From Psychrobacter sp. BI730 (GTDB lineage Bacteria > Pseudomonadota > Gammaproteobacteria > Pseudomonadales > Moraxellaceae): 64,000 bases of DNA. Within the stretch, counting starts at the first letter, position 1. Each line of letters opens with the position of its first letter. This document shows, piece by piece, positions 49,010-57,930 of this stretch. The notes under the pieces were generated by a model that saw nothing but the letters and a program-made list of their open reading frames with translations, was not told the DNA's origin and did not search any database. Where the stretch lies: positions 62,001 through 126,000 of the forward strand of contig NZ_JAATTV010000003.1 of assembly GCF_013414195.1 (NCBI RefSeq), written 5' to 3'. The position numbers and the translations under genes were made by a program.

Positions 49010-50293
49010 TTAGACGGTCTCACCACTCACAAAACCACTTGCCCATGCCCACTGAAAATTATAACCACCAAGCCAGCCGGTCACATCAAGCACTTCACCG
49101 ATAAAGTATAAGCCGTCTTGTAAATTGCTTTGCATCGTTTTTGAAGAAACCTCATTAGTTTTGACGCCGCCGCGTGTGACCTCAGCGGTACGGTAGCCTT
49201 CCGTGCCAGAAGGTTTGAGCTGCCAACCATTAAGGGTAATACCAAGCTCTGTGAGACGTTCGTTTTTAATATTAGCAAGCTCCGTATCTTTGATGTCTTC
49301 CCACAGATGCGTCTGTAGTGCTGCTAATAGCTTCTTGGGTAATACATTATCTGTGTTTTCTGCCAATACGGTACGAATAAGCTGGCGTGGATGTGACTTT
49401 TTGCGAGCAAGTAAAAGCTCAGTGACGTCTATTTCAGGCAACAAATTGATACTGATGGTTTCCCCAGTCTGCCAATAGTTGGAGAGCTGTAGCATGGCAG
49501 GGCCAGAGAGACCACGATGGGTAAATAGGACGGGCAATTTAAAAGAGATACGCTCATTACTGGCAATAACTGGCAAACTGATACCAGCCAAAGCACGGAT
49601 AAGCTCGCCTGTTTTGTCAGTGAAGGTAAAGGGTACAAGGCTAGCGTCAGTTGGCACAAGAGTATGCCCGAACTGCTGCGCCAACTCATAGCCGATACCA
49701 CTTGCTCCCATGGTCGGGATAGATAGTCCACCAGTGGCGATGACTAAAGACTCACAGCTATAGCCTGTTTGCGAAGATTGAGTGCCGTTCGCAATGTCTT
49801 TTTTACCAAGCTTTTTACTCGTCGTTAGATAAAAGCGCTCACCGTTATCATGAGCAGCAGTTTTAACGTGATCAATCTGAGCATTAAGCTTTACTTGTAC
49901 GCCTACAGCCGTGCATTCATCTAGGAGCATAGACAAGATATCTTGTGCCGAGTCGTCACAGAACAGCTGACCGTGTTCGCGTTCATGGTAGGCAATCTTA
50001 TGCGACTCTACCATGCCGATAAACTCCCAACTTGGGTAACGACTTAGCGCTGATTTGCAGAAGTGGGGATTGGCACCAATAAAGTGCTCAGGCTCTACAA
50101 AGTAATTGGTGAAGTTGCAGCGACCACCACCTGACATCAAAATCTTTTTACCAGCTTTATTGGCATGATCCAAAACCAATACGCGGCGACCGCGCCGTCC
50201 GGCAGTCAGTGCACAGTACAACCCTGAAGCGCCAGCACCAATAATAACGACATCATAGTGAGTATGGTTTTGTGCATTGCGTTGATTAGTCAT
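49010..50293 (-). CDS. HI0933/BaiN-type FAD-dependent oxidoreductase
   Basis: A 427-residue flavoprotein of the HI0933 (YhiN/BaiN) family. The Rossmann motif is VVIIGAGASGLYCALTAGRR; KKILMSGGGRCNFTN is the strong family signature; the C-terminus has VTRGGVKTNEVSSKTM and GGYNFQWAWASGFVSG. The physiological substrate in most bacteria is unknown; the bile-acid role of BaiN is special to gut clostridia. GAGACCG precedes the ATG. Confidence 0.93.
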   Translation of the reverse strand: MTNQRNAQNHTHYDVVIIGAGASGLYCALTAGRRGRRVLVLDHANKAGKKILMSGGGRCNFTNYFVEPEHFIGANPHFCKSALSRYPSWEFIGMVESHKIAYHEREHGQLFCDDSAQDILSMLLDECTAVGVQVKLNAQIDHVKTAAHDNGERFYLTTSKKLGKKDIANGTQSSQTGYSCESLVIATGGLSIPTMGASGIGYELAQQFGHTLVPTDASLVPFTFTDKTGELIRALAGISLPVIASNERISFKLPVLFTHRGLSGPAMLQLSNYWQTGETISINLLPEIDVTELLLARKKSHPRQLIRTVLAENTDNVLPKKLLAALQTHLWEDIKDTELANIKNERLTELGITLNGWQLKPSGTEGYRTAEVTRGGVKTNEVSSKTMQSNLQDGLYFIGEVLDVTGWLGGYNFQWAWASGFVSGETV

Positions 50294-50744
50294 TGCGGTC
50301 TCGTAAAACGATGGGGTGAAAAAAGTATAACCAGGCCAAGCATTGTTTTTATTAAAAACGCGGCTGACATTTTGTTAAATGAAGCAGTATGTTTAGTGTA
50401 GCTATTGTCCATATTTCACTAAAGGTTACAAGGATTAAATGCCCTAAGCCATACGCTGTTACCGTGTGATCACAACCAGCTGTCATTTTAGTACTATCGT
50501 TATGATAGCTGCCCCTATAAATAGCATTATACGTACCAGTATAAGTACTAATATAATTATCTAAACATACAGATGTACAGTGAAATTGTTATGTTTGGCT
50601 TTTGATGTCTTGCAACGGTCACGCTTATTTGTCAAACTAACGATGAGCGTCACACATTATGGAAGATGACTCTTATTGCTTACATGGGGCGCATCATAGA
50701 CGAACACCCATGTAGGTCATAATAATTAAAAGGGACCAAATACT
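50294..50744. other. Divergent intergenic region upstream of acs
   Basis: These 451 bases carry the acs control region. TGTGATCACA at 50465-50474 is a perfect 10-bp palindrome. The region 50510-50560 is rich in short GTAC/AGTACT-type palindromes. No gene is supported. Confidence 0.45.
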
Positions 50745-52706
50745 ATGACTCAGAAATCATTTCCTATCTCAGCCGAGTTTATGGCTGCTGCCAATACCAC
50801 ACCTGATAAGTACGTTACAGACTACCAGCAATCTATCGAATCAGCCGAAGCCATTGATGCTTTTTGGGCGAAGCGTGCTGAGCTAATCGATTGGATAAAA
50901 AAACCAACTAAGGTTAGTAACGTCAATTATGATTTAGATGATTTTCGCATCAAATGGTTTGAAGATGGTGAGCTAAATATCTCAGTTAACTGTCTTGATC
51001 GTCACCTCGAAGAAAACCCATATAAGCCTGCTATCATCTGGGAAGGTGATCACCCTTCATTACATAAAATCATTTCTTTTAAAGAGCTGCACGAAGCTGT
51101 CTGCCGCTTAGGTAATTCATTACGCAAGCTTGGCGTTGTAAAAGGTGATCGCGTAACACTATATATGCCAATGATACCGGAAGCCATGGTAGCGATGCTG
51201 GCATGTGCGCGTATCGGTGCGGTGCATTCAGTGGTGTTTGGTGGTTTTTCTGCCGAGAGTTTGGGTAATCGCTTGATAGACAGTCGCTCAAAAGTTGTTA
51301 TTACCGCTGATGAAGGTTTACGCGGCGGCAAGCACACACCGCTTAAAGCCAATGTCGATCACGCACTCGACATGGATGGCACTGAGAGTGTCGAAAAAGT
51401 CATCGTCGTTCATCGTACGGGTAACTCTATACCGATGAGTGGCCGCCGTGATGTGTGGTATCACAATTTGGTCGATGGTCAATCAGAGATCTGCGAGCCT
51501 GAAGTCATGAACGCCGAAGACCCGCTATTTTTATTATATACCTCTGGTTCGACAGGTAAGCCAAAAGGTGTAGTGCACACTACAGGCGGCTATATCACCT
51601 ATGCTATCTCAACGTTCCGTGATGTTTTTGATATCAAAGAAGATGACGTCTACTGGTGTACGGCAGATGTGGGCTGGATTACTGGTCACACGTATTCAAC
51701 CTATGCACCACTGGCCAATGGTACGACAACGGTAATGTTTGAAGGTGTGCCAGAGCATCCAACATGGGCGCGTATCGGTCATATTATCGATAAGCATGAC
51801 GTGACTATTTTATACACTGCACCGACAGCCATTCGCGCGATGATGAAAGAGGGCGATGCTTTTGTTCGAGAGTCGGATCGTTCTAGTTTGCGTCTGCTAG
51901 GGTCGGTCGGTGAGCCGATCAACCCAGAAGCGTGGGACTGGTATTACAATGTCGTCGGTGATGGTAAATGTCCTATCGTCGATACATGGTGGCAGACCGA
52001 GACTGGTGGCATCTTGATGGCACCAATACCAGGTACGGTCGATCTCAAGCCAGGCGCGGCCATGACACCACTATATGGCGTCAAACCAGAAATCGTTGAT
52101 AGCGATGGTGCGATTTTAGAAGGCCCTGCAGAAGGCAACTTGGTGATCAGTAGCGGTTGGCCAGGGCAGATGCGTACTATCTACAATGACCATCCACGTT
52201 TCTTAAAGACTTACTTTAGCGATTATCCAGGTCATTATTTCACGGGTGATGGCGCTCAGCGTGATGAAGATGGGCATTACTGGATTACTGGTCGTGTCGA
52301 TGATGTACTCAATGTTGCAGGGCATCGCTTGGGTACAGCAGAGATTGAGAGCGCCGTGGTTGCGCATCCTGCAACTGCTGAAGCTGCGATTGTCGGTATG
52401 CCGCATGAGATACGCGGTACAGGTATCTGTGCATTTATCATTCTAAAGTCAGGTGAAGAAAAGACCGACGATCTAAAAGCAGAACTAAAACGTCATGTGC
52501 GTGCCGAGATTGGACCAATTGCGACTTTAGATGCCATTTATATGGTTGATGCACTACCAAAAACGCGCTCAGGAAAAATCATGCGCCGTATCTTGCGTAA
52601 CCTTGCAGCAGGTCAATATGTAGGACTGGGCGACCTATCTACGCTTGCCGATAGCTCAGTGATTAATGACTTGGTTGAAGAAGTCAAAGCGGGCCGCGGA
52701 GAGTAA
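50745..52706 (+). CDS. acs: Acetyl-CoA synthetase
   Basis: Acs converts acetate, ATP and CoA to acetyl-CoA via acetyl-AMP. The 653 residues match E. coli Acs (652). [20 protein letters not shown], the P-loop [32 protein letters not shown] and the catalytic Lys611 in [13 protein letters not shown], the usual acetylation-regulated site, are in place. AAGGGA precedes the ATG and a terminator follows. No yjcH/actP genes are adjacent. Confidence 0.97.
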   Translation: MTQKSFPISAEFMAAANTTPDKYVTDYQQSIESAEAIDAFWAKRAELIDWIKKPTKVSNVNYDLDDFRIKWFEDGELNISVNCLDRHLEENPYKPAIIWEGDHPSLHKIISFKELHEAVCRLGNSLRKLGVVKGDRVTLYMPMIPEAMVAMLACARIGAVHSVVFGGFSAESLGNRLIDSRSKVVITADEGLRGGKHTPLKANVDHALDMDGTESVEKVIVVHRTGNSIPMSGRRDVWYHNLVDGQSEICEPEVMNAEDPLFLLYTSGSTGKPKGVVHTTGGYITYAISTFRDVFDIKEDDVYWCTADVGWITGHTYSTYAPLANGTTTVMFEGVPEHPTWARIGHIIDKHDVTILYTAPTAIRAMMKEGDAFVRESDRSSLRLLGSVGEPINPEAWDWYYNVVGDGKCPIVDTWWQTETGGILMAPIPGTVDLKPGAAMTPLYGVKPEIVDSDGAILEGPAEGNLVISSGWPGQMRTIYNDHPRFLKTYFSDYPGHYFTGDGAQRDEDGHYWITGRVDDVLNVAGHRLGTAEIESAVVAHPATAEAAIVGMPHEIRGTGICAFIILKSGEEKTDDLKAELKRHVRAEIGPIATLDAIYMVDALPKTRSGKIMRRILRNLAAGQYVGLGDLSTLADSSVINDLVEEVKAGRGE

Positions 52707-52785
52707 GTTAGCCTGATAACGAACCTATAGTGTTAAGGATAGTGACTCAATACTAGCCATTGATATTTGTATATTAAAGTTGAGT

Positions 52786-52822
52786 AAAAGCCATGTTATT
52801 GAGAATAGCATGGCTTTTTTAC
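52786..52822 (+). terminator. Rho-independent terminator after acs
   Basis: AAAAGCCATG and CATGGCTTTT pair, with an inner TTATT / AATA extension, and are followed by T. Confidence 0.83.
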
Positions 52823-52976
52823 GTAGACGATATTGATATTGGCGCATTTTGAAGGTTCAATAATACTAACAAGACAATATCGCTACCATGTTAATTTACG
52901 AGTCACTCGGTATTTACTAGGCTAGATACTTAATATAGTAGCGACTCATAAATACTTTATAAGGTCTACTGTCATC

Positions 52977-54173
52977 ATGACTGATCATGCTTTGTGCTCA
53001 CCTGTTCTATTTGCCCCAAAAATCGCCATCATTGGTGGTGGCCTAACGGGATTGCTCACAGCAACACTATTAGAGCGCGCGTCAAACCAGACAGGCAATA
53101 CCCCGCAAATCACTATCTTCGAAAAATCACGTAGTGTGGGCCGTTTAGCGACCCGCTATCGTAGCGATAGTGAGACTGGTAAAAACTGGCAATGGTCGTT
53201 CGGCGCACAGTTTTTTACTGCGAAAACTGCTGACTTTCAACAGTTTATCGCGCCTTGGTTAGATACAGGGTTGCTACAGCCGTGGTGTGCCGAAGTGGTT
53301 GAATTAACTCCTGCAAGTAACAATGAGCAGTCGCCTAATATCCAAAGCAAAGAGCAATGGGACGCGGTGCATGCACGCTATATCAGTAAACCAAAAATGA
53401 CCAGTTGGGGCCGTGAATTGGCCGCCGCGCTCAAGCATACGACCATAGTATTTAAGACCCGTGTCGCACCGCTTGCTCAGTATTTGCACCATCAAAACCC
53501 GCAGCAGTCTCAGCATCAGATCCAGAACCAGACTCATAATCAAGACAGCAAACAAACTGAGCTGTTCGACGAAACTGGCGCCAGTCTGGGCTGGTTTGAT
53601 TGGGTAATCTGTACAGCGCCAAATGGTCAGGCGGTAGAGCTAATGGCAGATAGCGGTTTTGCTCAACAAGAAAAAATTACTAAACCGCAAATGCAAGCCT
53701 GCTATACGCTGATGCTTGGTTGGGATGATGTACAAAAGCTACCTGAAACATTAAAGGGCCAACTAACACCGCAATGGGATGTCGCTTATTTAAATAGCAC
53801 TATTCTCGATAGGATATTTATTGAGCATCAAAAGCCTGCTCATGGTGAACTACTACCAAGTGTCACCATTCATGCACGTAATGACTGGTCAGAATCCCAC
53901 GTCGATGATGATATTGAGTTGGTAAAAGAACAATTATTACAGGCGGCAAAACAAGCATTGAACTGGAATGAGGACAGCGCACCTAGCCAAATAGACTGCC
54001 ATCGTTGGCGCTATGCAGCTACTATCGTAAATAAGGATACTGAAGAGCTAGGCATCTTAATCGATGCAACCAAGCAATGGATCGTCAGTGGTGACTGGTG
54101 TGCAAAAGGTAATATTGAGAGCTGCTATCGAATGGCGCAGCAAACTGTTAAAGCAATCATGCAAACGCAGTAA
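52977..54173 (+). CDS. FAD-dependent oxidoreductase, renalase-like
   Basis: A 398-residue flavoprotein with N-terminal Rossmann motif IAIIGGGLTGLLTATLLERA and FEKSRSVGRLATRYR, typical of renalase-like amine-oxidase-fold proteins. It also has WSFGAQFFTAKTADFQQFI and, near the C-terminus, HRWRYA and IVSGDWCAKGNIESCYRMAQ, which bind FAD. A Gln/His/Asn-rich insertion lies at about residues 166-190. Bacterial renalases oxidise wrongly reduced dihydro-NAD(P) isomers; this may apply here. No strong ribosome site is seen, but TAAGG lies upstream. Confidence 0.85.
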   Translation: MTDHALCSPVLFAPKIAIIGGGLTGLLTATLLERASNQTGNTPQITIFEKSRSVGRLATRYRSDSETGKNWQWSFGAQFFTAKTADFQQFIAPWLDTGLLQPWCAEVVELTPASNNEQSPNIQSKEQWDAVHARYISKPKMTSWGRELAAALKHTTIVFKTRVAPLAQYLHHQNPQQSQHQIQNQTHNQDSKQTELFDETGASLGWFDWVICTAPNGQAVELMADSGFAQQEKITKPQMQACYTLMLGWDDVQKLPETLKGQLTPQWDVAYLNSTILDRIFIEHQKPAHGELLPSVTIHARNDWSESHVDDDIELVKEQLLQAAKQALNWNEDSAPSQIDCHRWRYAATIVNKDTEELGILIDATKQWIVSGDWCAKGNIESCYRMAQQTVKAIMQTQ

Positions 54174-54251
54174 GCGCAATATCCATGCTCATTATTTTGC
54201 ATCGTTTAACGATATTTGGACAGTCGAAAACTCAACATTTAGCAAAATGTA

Positions 54252-54358
54252 AGCAAAAAAAGGCCCACAGAGGAGGTACTGTGGGCTGAGGAAAACGGGT
54301 CATGTATTAGCTACACAGGCCGTGGTCAAGAGTTGTTGTAATTATTGGTGCTCTCTAC
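54252..54358 (-). ncRNA. Candidate small RNA with anti-Shine-Dalgarno terminator loop
   Basis: On the minus strand a promoter at 54364-54391 is followed by about 105 nt and a perfect terminator: stem GCCCACAG / CTGTGGGC, loop TACCTCCT, then T7. No ORF is present. The loop sequence is complementary to AGGAGGTA, so the RNA could pair with ribosome-binding sites. It does not resemble 6S, 4.5S, tmRNA or RNase P RNA. The start coordinate is estimated from the -10 position. It is a prediction without homology support. Confidence 0.55.
54255..54286 (-). terminator. Orphan minus-strand terminator
   Basis: The 8-bp GC-rich stem GCCCACAG / CTGTGGGC with an 8-nt loop is followed on the minus strand by seven T. 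The nearest plus-strand gene ends 80 nt before it, but the T-run is on the wrong side for that gene. Confidence 0.78.
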
Positions 54359-54363
54359 TGTTA

Positions 54364-54391
54364 TTTATAAGGGTAATAATTATCAATACAA
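54364..54391 (-). promoter_or_regulatory. Promoter of the candidate small RNA
   Basis: Minus strand: -35 TTGTAT (54386-54391), 16-bp spacer, -10 TATAAA (54364-54369). Its spacing equals that of the tRNA promoters in this window. It faces the orphan terminator at 54255-54286. Confidence 0.5.
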
Positions 54392-54768
54392 TAGGTGGAG
54401 ATATTTACTTAGCTATTAATATTTACTGATTTAAGTGTACAAGTGTTCTGGTACAGTCGCTATGATAGCGCAATTGAGTGCTGTCTGGCGGTTTTGGTTA
54501 CAGTATATTACGTTGTAAAAATCCAAAAGATGCAAAGACTGGTATGAAGCACTGATATTTAGAGTAAGTAGCGCAGCTCTATGATGAAATCATTCATAAA
54601 GGCTTCCAATAATTTCAATACGTTATGTCGATAGGAGGTCATCTAGTCGATCTTGATACCTTTCTTTATATATTTGATAACTCAATCGCTGCAGAGATGG
54701 CATGACGCCTTGTCCGAAAAATGCTAAGCTATCTGCCATTATTATGTTCATATTAAACTGGGTTTGCC

Positions 54769-55452
54769 ATGACTGACAGCACGCATTTGCATACGCAGGA
54801 AGAACCGCCAAGTTCGCAAAATACCAAGAGTATTTTTAACTTGCCTAACAACCTTACGATTGCGCGTATCTTGATGATTCCGCTATTCGTCGCGATTGCC
54901 TATTGGCCGCCAGCCATGGGTATTGGTATGCCTGCGATTTCAGACAATGTTATTGCGCGCGTTGGTATGAGCGAGTTTAGCGATAGTTTGTTGCGCCATT
55001 TATTATTGACCGGCGTCTTTATTATTGCCGCGATTACCGATTGGCTCGATGGCTATTTCGCTCGTAAACTAAACGTTATGTCAGCTTTTGGTCGCTTTTT
55101 GGACCCTGTTGCTGATAAATTAATGGTAGCTGTAGCGCTCATCGTCCTTGTACAGTGGCATCCCAATATCATTATGGCAATAGCGGCTATCGTCATTATC
55201 TCGCGTGAGATCGCTGTATCAGCCTTACGCGAATGGATGGCAGAGCTGGGTAAGAGCACTAGCGTCGCGGTATCTTATGTTGGAAAACTGAAAACCACGT
55301 TCCAGATGGTGGCGATTACCGTACTACTGCTTAACTGGCAGTCGCTTGAAACCATTGGTTATGTATTAATGGTCGCCGCTGTGATACTTACCTTGTGGTC
55401 GATGATGATTTATCTCAGAGCGGCTTGGCCATATTTAAAGCAAAGCGGATAA
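54769..55452 (+). CDS. pgsA: CDP-diacylglycerol-glycerol-3-phosphate 3-phosphatidyltransferase
   Basis: PgsA makes phosphatidylglycerol phosphate at the inner membrane. The CDP-alcohol phosphotransferase motif D-x2-D-G-x2-A-R-x8-G-x3-D-x3-D spans residues 91-116 with all Asp present. At 227 residues it is longer than E. coli PgsA (182); the excess is a polar N-terminus and a loop after the first helix (residues about 46-70). NLPNNLTIARILMIPLFV is the typical start of the domain. The ribosome site is weak. Confidence 0.93.
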   Translation: MTDSTHLHTQEEPPSSQNTKSIFNLPNNLTIARILMIPLFVAIAYWPPAMGIGMPAISDNVIARVGMSEFSDSLLRHLLLTGVFIIAAITDWLDGYFARKLNVMSAFGRFLDPVADKLMVAVALIVLVQWHPNIIMAIAAIVIISREIAVSALREWMAELGKSTSVAVSYVGKLKTTFQMVAITVLLLNWQSLETIGYVLMVAAVILTLWSMMIYLRAAWPYLKQSG

Positions 55453-55482
55453 CGCTATAGCATAACCTACCTTAACAGGCAT

Positions 55483-55519
55483 AAAAAATACCAGTCGCAT
55501 GAGCCACTGGTATTTTTTA
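55483..55519 (+). terminator. Terminator after pgsA, shared-loop family
   Basis: A perfect 12-bp stem AAAAATACCAGT / ACTGGTATTTTT has loop CGCATGAGCC. The same loop, with one base changed, occurs in the terminators at 56475 and 57869. Confidence 0.88.
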
Positions 55520-55677
55520 TGGCTGACTGTAAACACTGATTTTTGGCCGATTTACTTTAGCCATTGATTGTTTGCATCGTTTCTATATACTCAGAAATAG
55601 TAGATAAAATACAAAAGAGCAAACACAGGGAAGTTGATTGAAGTGTGGCCATATGTCATTTAAATAGGGAGATCGGT

Positions 55678-56445
55678 ATGACGTTACATCAGAAACAGTC
55701 AGGTGCTGCCATTTTATTACTGGCATTGCTAACGGGCTGCTCATCAGGGCCAAGCATGCAGGAGTCGTCCACCCCAACGATTCAGCAAGACAAGTCTATC
55801 CAAGCAGAGTCGTCTAAAATGTCGGCGACCCAAGACGCGACAGAGTCAGAACGTTTGGGTACCAAATGGGGCGATGACGTTGATTCTCAAGTGACAACGG
55901 TTGATTTGCGTCGCATGAGTAGTCAGCCTATCGAGCAAATGCAAGTCCGTTATGCCGACAAATCTTACAAAGGACGTGCGGTTAATAGCATGTCTCTGCT
56001 GGCAGGTAAGGTTGATTTTTCGATAGAGACGGATACGGGTGAGCTGTCACTATATCGAGACTCAGGCAATTATTATGTGCAAGGTCAAGCAGGGCAGGCC
56101 TATCGTTTGGTGTACAACAATAACAGCCCCAACACGTATGAGATCGTCGCTAGTGTGGATGGTATAAACGTCATCGATGGTAGTGCTGCTAGTCGTCAGG
56201 ACAGCGGATATGTGCTACGTCCCAATGATGATTTGGTGATTGAGGGTTTTCGCAAGAGCCAAAGCGCGGTGGCATCCTTTATATTTAGCAAACCAGAAAG
56301 TGCTTATGCTGCCAATACCAGATCGGGTTCTATCAACAATACAGGTGTGATTGGTACGGCTATCTATAAACTATATGATCCTGCTAAGCCAAAGCAACCG
56401 CAAGCGTATCCAGCAGATAATGGCTACGCCAAACCACCACAGTAA
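55678..56445 (+). CDS. Lipoprotein of unknown function
   Basis: The 255-residue lipoprotein has signal MTLHQKQSGAAILLLALLTG and lipobox LLTGC. A Ser/Thr/Gln-rich linker of about 50 residues is followed by a beta-rich domain with an internal YRLVYNNNSPNTYEIVASVD strand set. The segment VDGINVIDGSAASRQDSGYV and following VLRPNDDLVIEGF resemble proteins with a small beta-sandwich, but I cannot name a family. ATG 55678 has GGGAGA upstream; 11 further open codons before it are not needed. It is flanked by terminators and so is monocistronic. Confidence 0.75.
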   Translation: MTLHQKQSGAAILLLALLTGCSSGPSMQESSTPTIQQDKSIQAESSKMSATQDATESERLGTKWGDDVDSQVTTVDLRRMSSQPIEQMQVRYADKSYKGRAVNSMSLLAGKVDFSIETDTGELSLYRDSGNYYVQGQAGQAYRLVYNNNSPNTYEIVASVDGINVIDGSAASRQDSGYVLRPNDDLVIEGFRKSQSAVASFIFSKPESAYAANTRSGSINNTGVIGTAIYKLYDPAKPKQPQAYPADNGYAKPPQ

Positions 56446-56474
56446 TGCCTATCAATAGATAATAGATAACGCAT

Positions 56475-56517
56475 AAAAAAACGCCAGTCGCATTAGCCAC
56501 TGGCGTTTTTGTTTTTA
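56475..56517 (+). terminator. Terminator after the lipoprotein gene, shared-loop family
   Basis: The 9-bp stem AACGCCAGT / ACTGGCGTT with loop CGCATTAGCC is followed by TTTTTGTTTTT. It is identical to the terminator at 57869-57908. Confidence 0.9.
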
Positions 56518-56719
56518 TTCTAGTAGGTGATGCATCTACTTTGCTTATTTGCTTAAGTTTTATCACTCAAGCTATTAAAATTAGGGTGATTTATGTATGT
56601 AATTGATAGTATTAGTTTTGGAGAAAATAATAAAAAAATGTTTAATTTTTTATACCTTATTAAATTTTTTTATTCTAGAATGATTGATTTCTACGTCTAG
56701 AATATTAAAAGGAATTCTA

Positions 56720-57361
56720 ATGGTATACAAAACATTACTGGCTATATTTGTTCTTAGCGGTCTGACGGCTTGCTCGGCTTTTACTAGCCCAACTACCCAA
56801 AGAGGAAGAGATGCAAGCTTACCTCAATTGAATGTAGAAGGTATTTCTTATGACCAGAGATTGTCTAAGTACGCCAATCAATTTGTAGTAAGCGATGAGC
56901 AAGAGTTTGCTATAGTGCGAGGCTATCCTTATGCTGAATTCACAGGTAGTGGTATTTTTGCTACCGACCCTCTTCGTGTTATGAAGGTAGATGATCAATG
57001 GGTCAAAAATATACCAATTAGTTTGAATGTTAATCAAACTCTCAATGCTTATAGAATGAGTATTAGGCCTATCAAAATTCCTACAGGTAACCATCAGCTA
57101 TTAGTAAGTGGTGCAGGATGGGAAAATAAAGCGTTGTATACGCAACTGCCTACAGTCAACTATCAGAGTGGCAAGAGCTATGTGTTCAAACCAAGCTTTG
57201 CTAAAGGGGAAGTTAGTACTCTCACAGTATATGAATACGAAGCCGACTCAAGATTTGAGCCAGCTGATAAGGAAGGTATTGTTCTAAAATCAGCGGTTAG
57301 TAGTCCTGTTGAAATCGGTAATTATGACAATCAAAAAGTGGCTGATATTTTTGAAAAATAG
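56720..57361 (+). CDS. Lipoprotein of unknown function, first gene of a pair
   Basis: The 213-residue lipoprotein has signal MVYKTLLAIFVLSGLTAC with lipobox LTAC. The mature part has beta-strand character (QEFAIVRGYPYAEFTGSG; SLNVNQTLNAYRMSIRP; GNHQLLVSGAGWENKALYT) without a family that I recognise. ATG 56720 is preceded by AAGGAA. Base composition is more AT-rich than most of the window. It ends 25 nt before a second small lipoprotein gene, and the two probably form an operon closed by the terminator at 57869. Confidence 0.75.
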   Translation: MVYKTLLAIFVLSGLTACSAFTSPTTQRGRDASLPQLNVEGISYDQRLSKYANQFVVSDEQEFAIVRGYPYAEFTGSGIFATDPLRVMKVDDQWVKNIPISLNVNQTLNAYRMSIRPIKIPTGNHQLLVSGAGWENKALYTQLPTVNYQSGKSYVFKPSFAKGEVSTLTVYEYEADSRFEPADKEGIVLKSAVSSPVEIGNYDNQKVADIFEK

Positions 57362-57386
57362 TCCTTAATTAAGAAGAGTTTTAGTC

Positions 57387-57842
57387 ATGATATTACAAAA
57401 AAAACTATCTGCTATTTTTAGTATTCTTTTATTAAGTACCTATTTAACAGGCTGTGTGAGAGCAATTTTACCAACTTCTGAAACAGAGCTTACTACTAAT
57501 GCAAGAATAGTTTCGACCGAGGTCGAACTCGATATTGTCTCTTCTTATGCTAATTTAAAAAAGTATATGAGTAAATGTTTCGAATACCGGAACCAAAATG
57601 GGTATCAGGTTATTGACGCCAATTTAGACAGAGAGCAAAACAAGGCTTATTTCATCGGTAAATCTAATTTTGATACTTATACTTTTAAAGTCTTACTAGA
57701 GTCTGTAGGTAATGAACAAACTAAAATAACTTATTTCTCACCAAAGAAAAAAATTGGTTTTAGTGAATCTAATCCACAGAAGACCTTAGATAAATTAACA
57801 GCTTTTAGTCTTTACGACGGCAAGGCAGTTTGTAAACTTTGA
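57387..57842 (+). CDS. Lipoprotein of unknown function, second gene of a pair
   Basis: A 151-residue lipoprotein with signal MILQKKLSAIFSILLLSTY and lipobox LTGC. The mature part contains YMSKCFEYRNQNGYQVIDAN and a C-terminal KAVCKL; the two Cys residues could form a disulfide. It is likely outer-membrane or periplasm-facing. I do not recognise it. It is AT-rich like the preceding gene and is followed 30 nt later by a terminator. Confidence 0.73.
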   Translation: MILQKKLSAIFSILLLSTYLTGCVRAILPTSETELTTNARIVSTEVELDIVSSYANLKKYMSKCFEYRNQNGYQVIDANLDREQNKAYFIGKSNFDTYTFKVLLESVGNEQTKITYFSPKKKIGFSESNPQKTLDKLTAFSLYDGKAVCKL

Positions 57843-57868
57843 CTAAGACTACACGAATAATTTATCAG

Positions 57869-57909
57869 TAAAAACGCCAGTCGCATTAGCCACTGGCGTT
57901 TTTGTTTTC
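57869..57909. terminator. Terminator after the lipoprotein pair, shared-loop family
   Basis: Same 9-bp stem and CGCATTAGCC loop as at 56475, followed by TTTTTGTTTT. It also stands between convergent genes, so it may serve the PPOX gene as well. Confidence 0.88.
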
Positions 57910-57930
57910 GCTATTTATAGTTTAGGGAGC

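Larger units (their letters stand above)
54174..54768. other. Gene-free region holding a candidate minus-strand small RNA
   Basis: These 595 bases are without a supported protein gene. The left part carries a terminator hairpin oriented to the minus strand with no minus-strand gene before it, and a matching promoter. The right part (54400-54768) is unremarkable apart from the short inverted repeat CGCTATGATAGCG near 54467. Confidence 0.5.

Noticed and set aside
54262-54304. Plus-strand reading of the hairpin as an SD-sequestering leader (AGGAGG in the loop)
   Set aside because: The next ATG (54302) opens only two codons and is too far from the AGGAGG; no plus-strand gene starts there until pgsA at 54769.
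54623-54811. 62-codon minus-strand frame overlapping the pgsA start, considered as the gene served by the orphan terminator
   Set aside because: It overlaps the well-supported pgsA start and has no ribosome site; it is also far from the terminator at 54255-54286.
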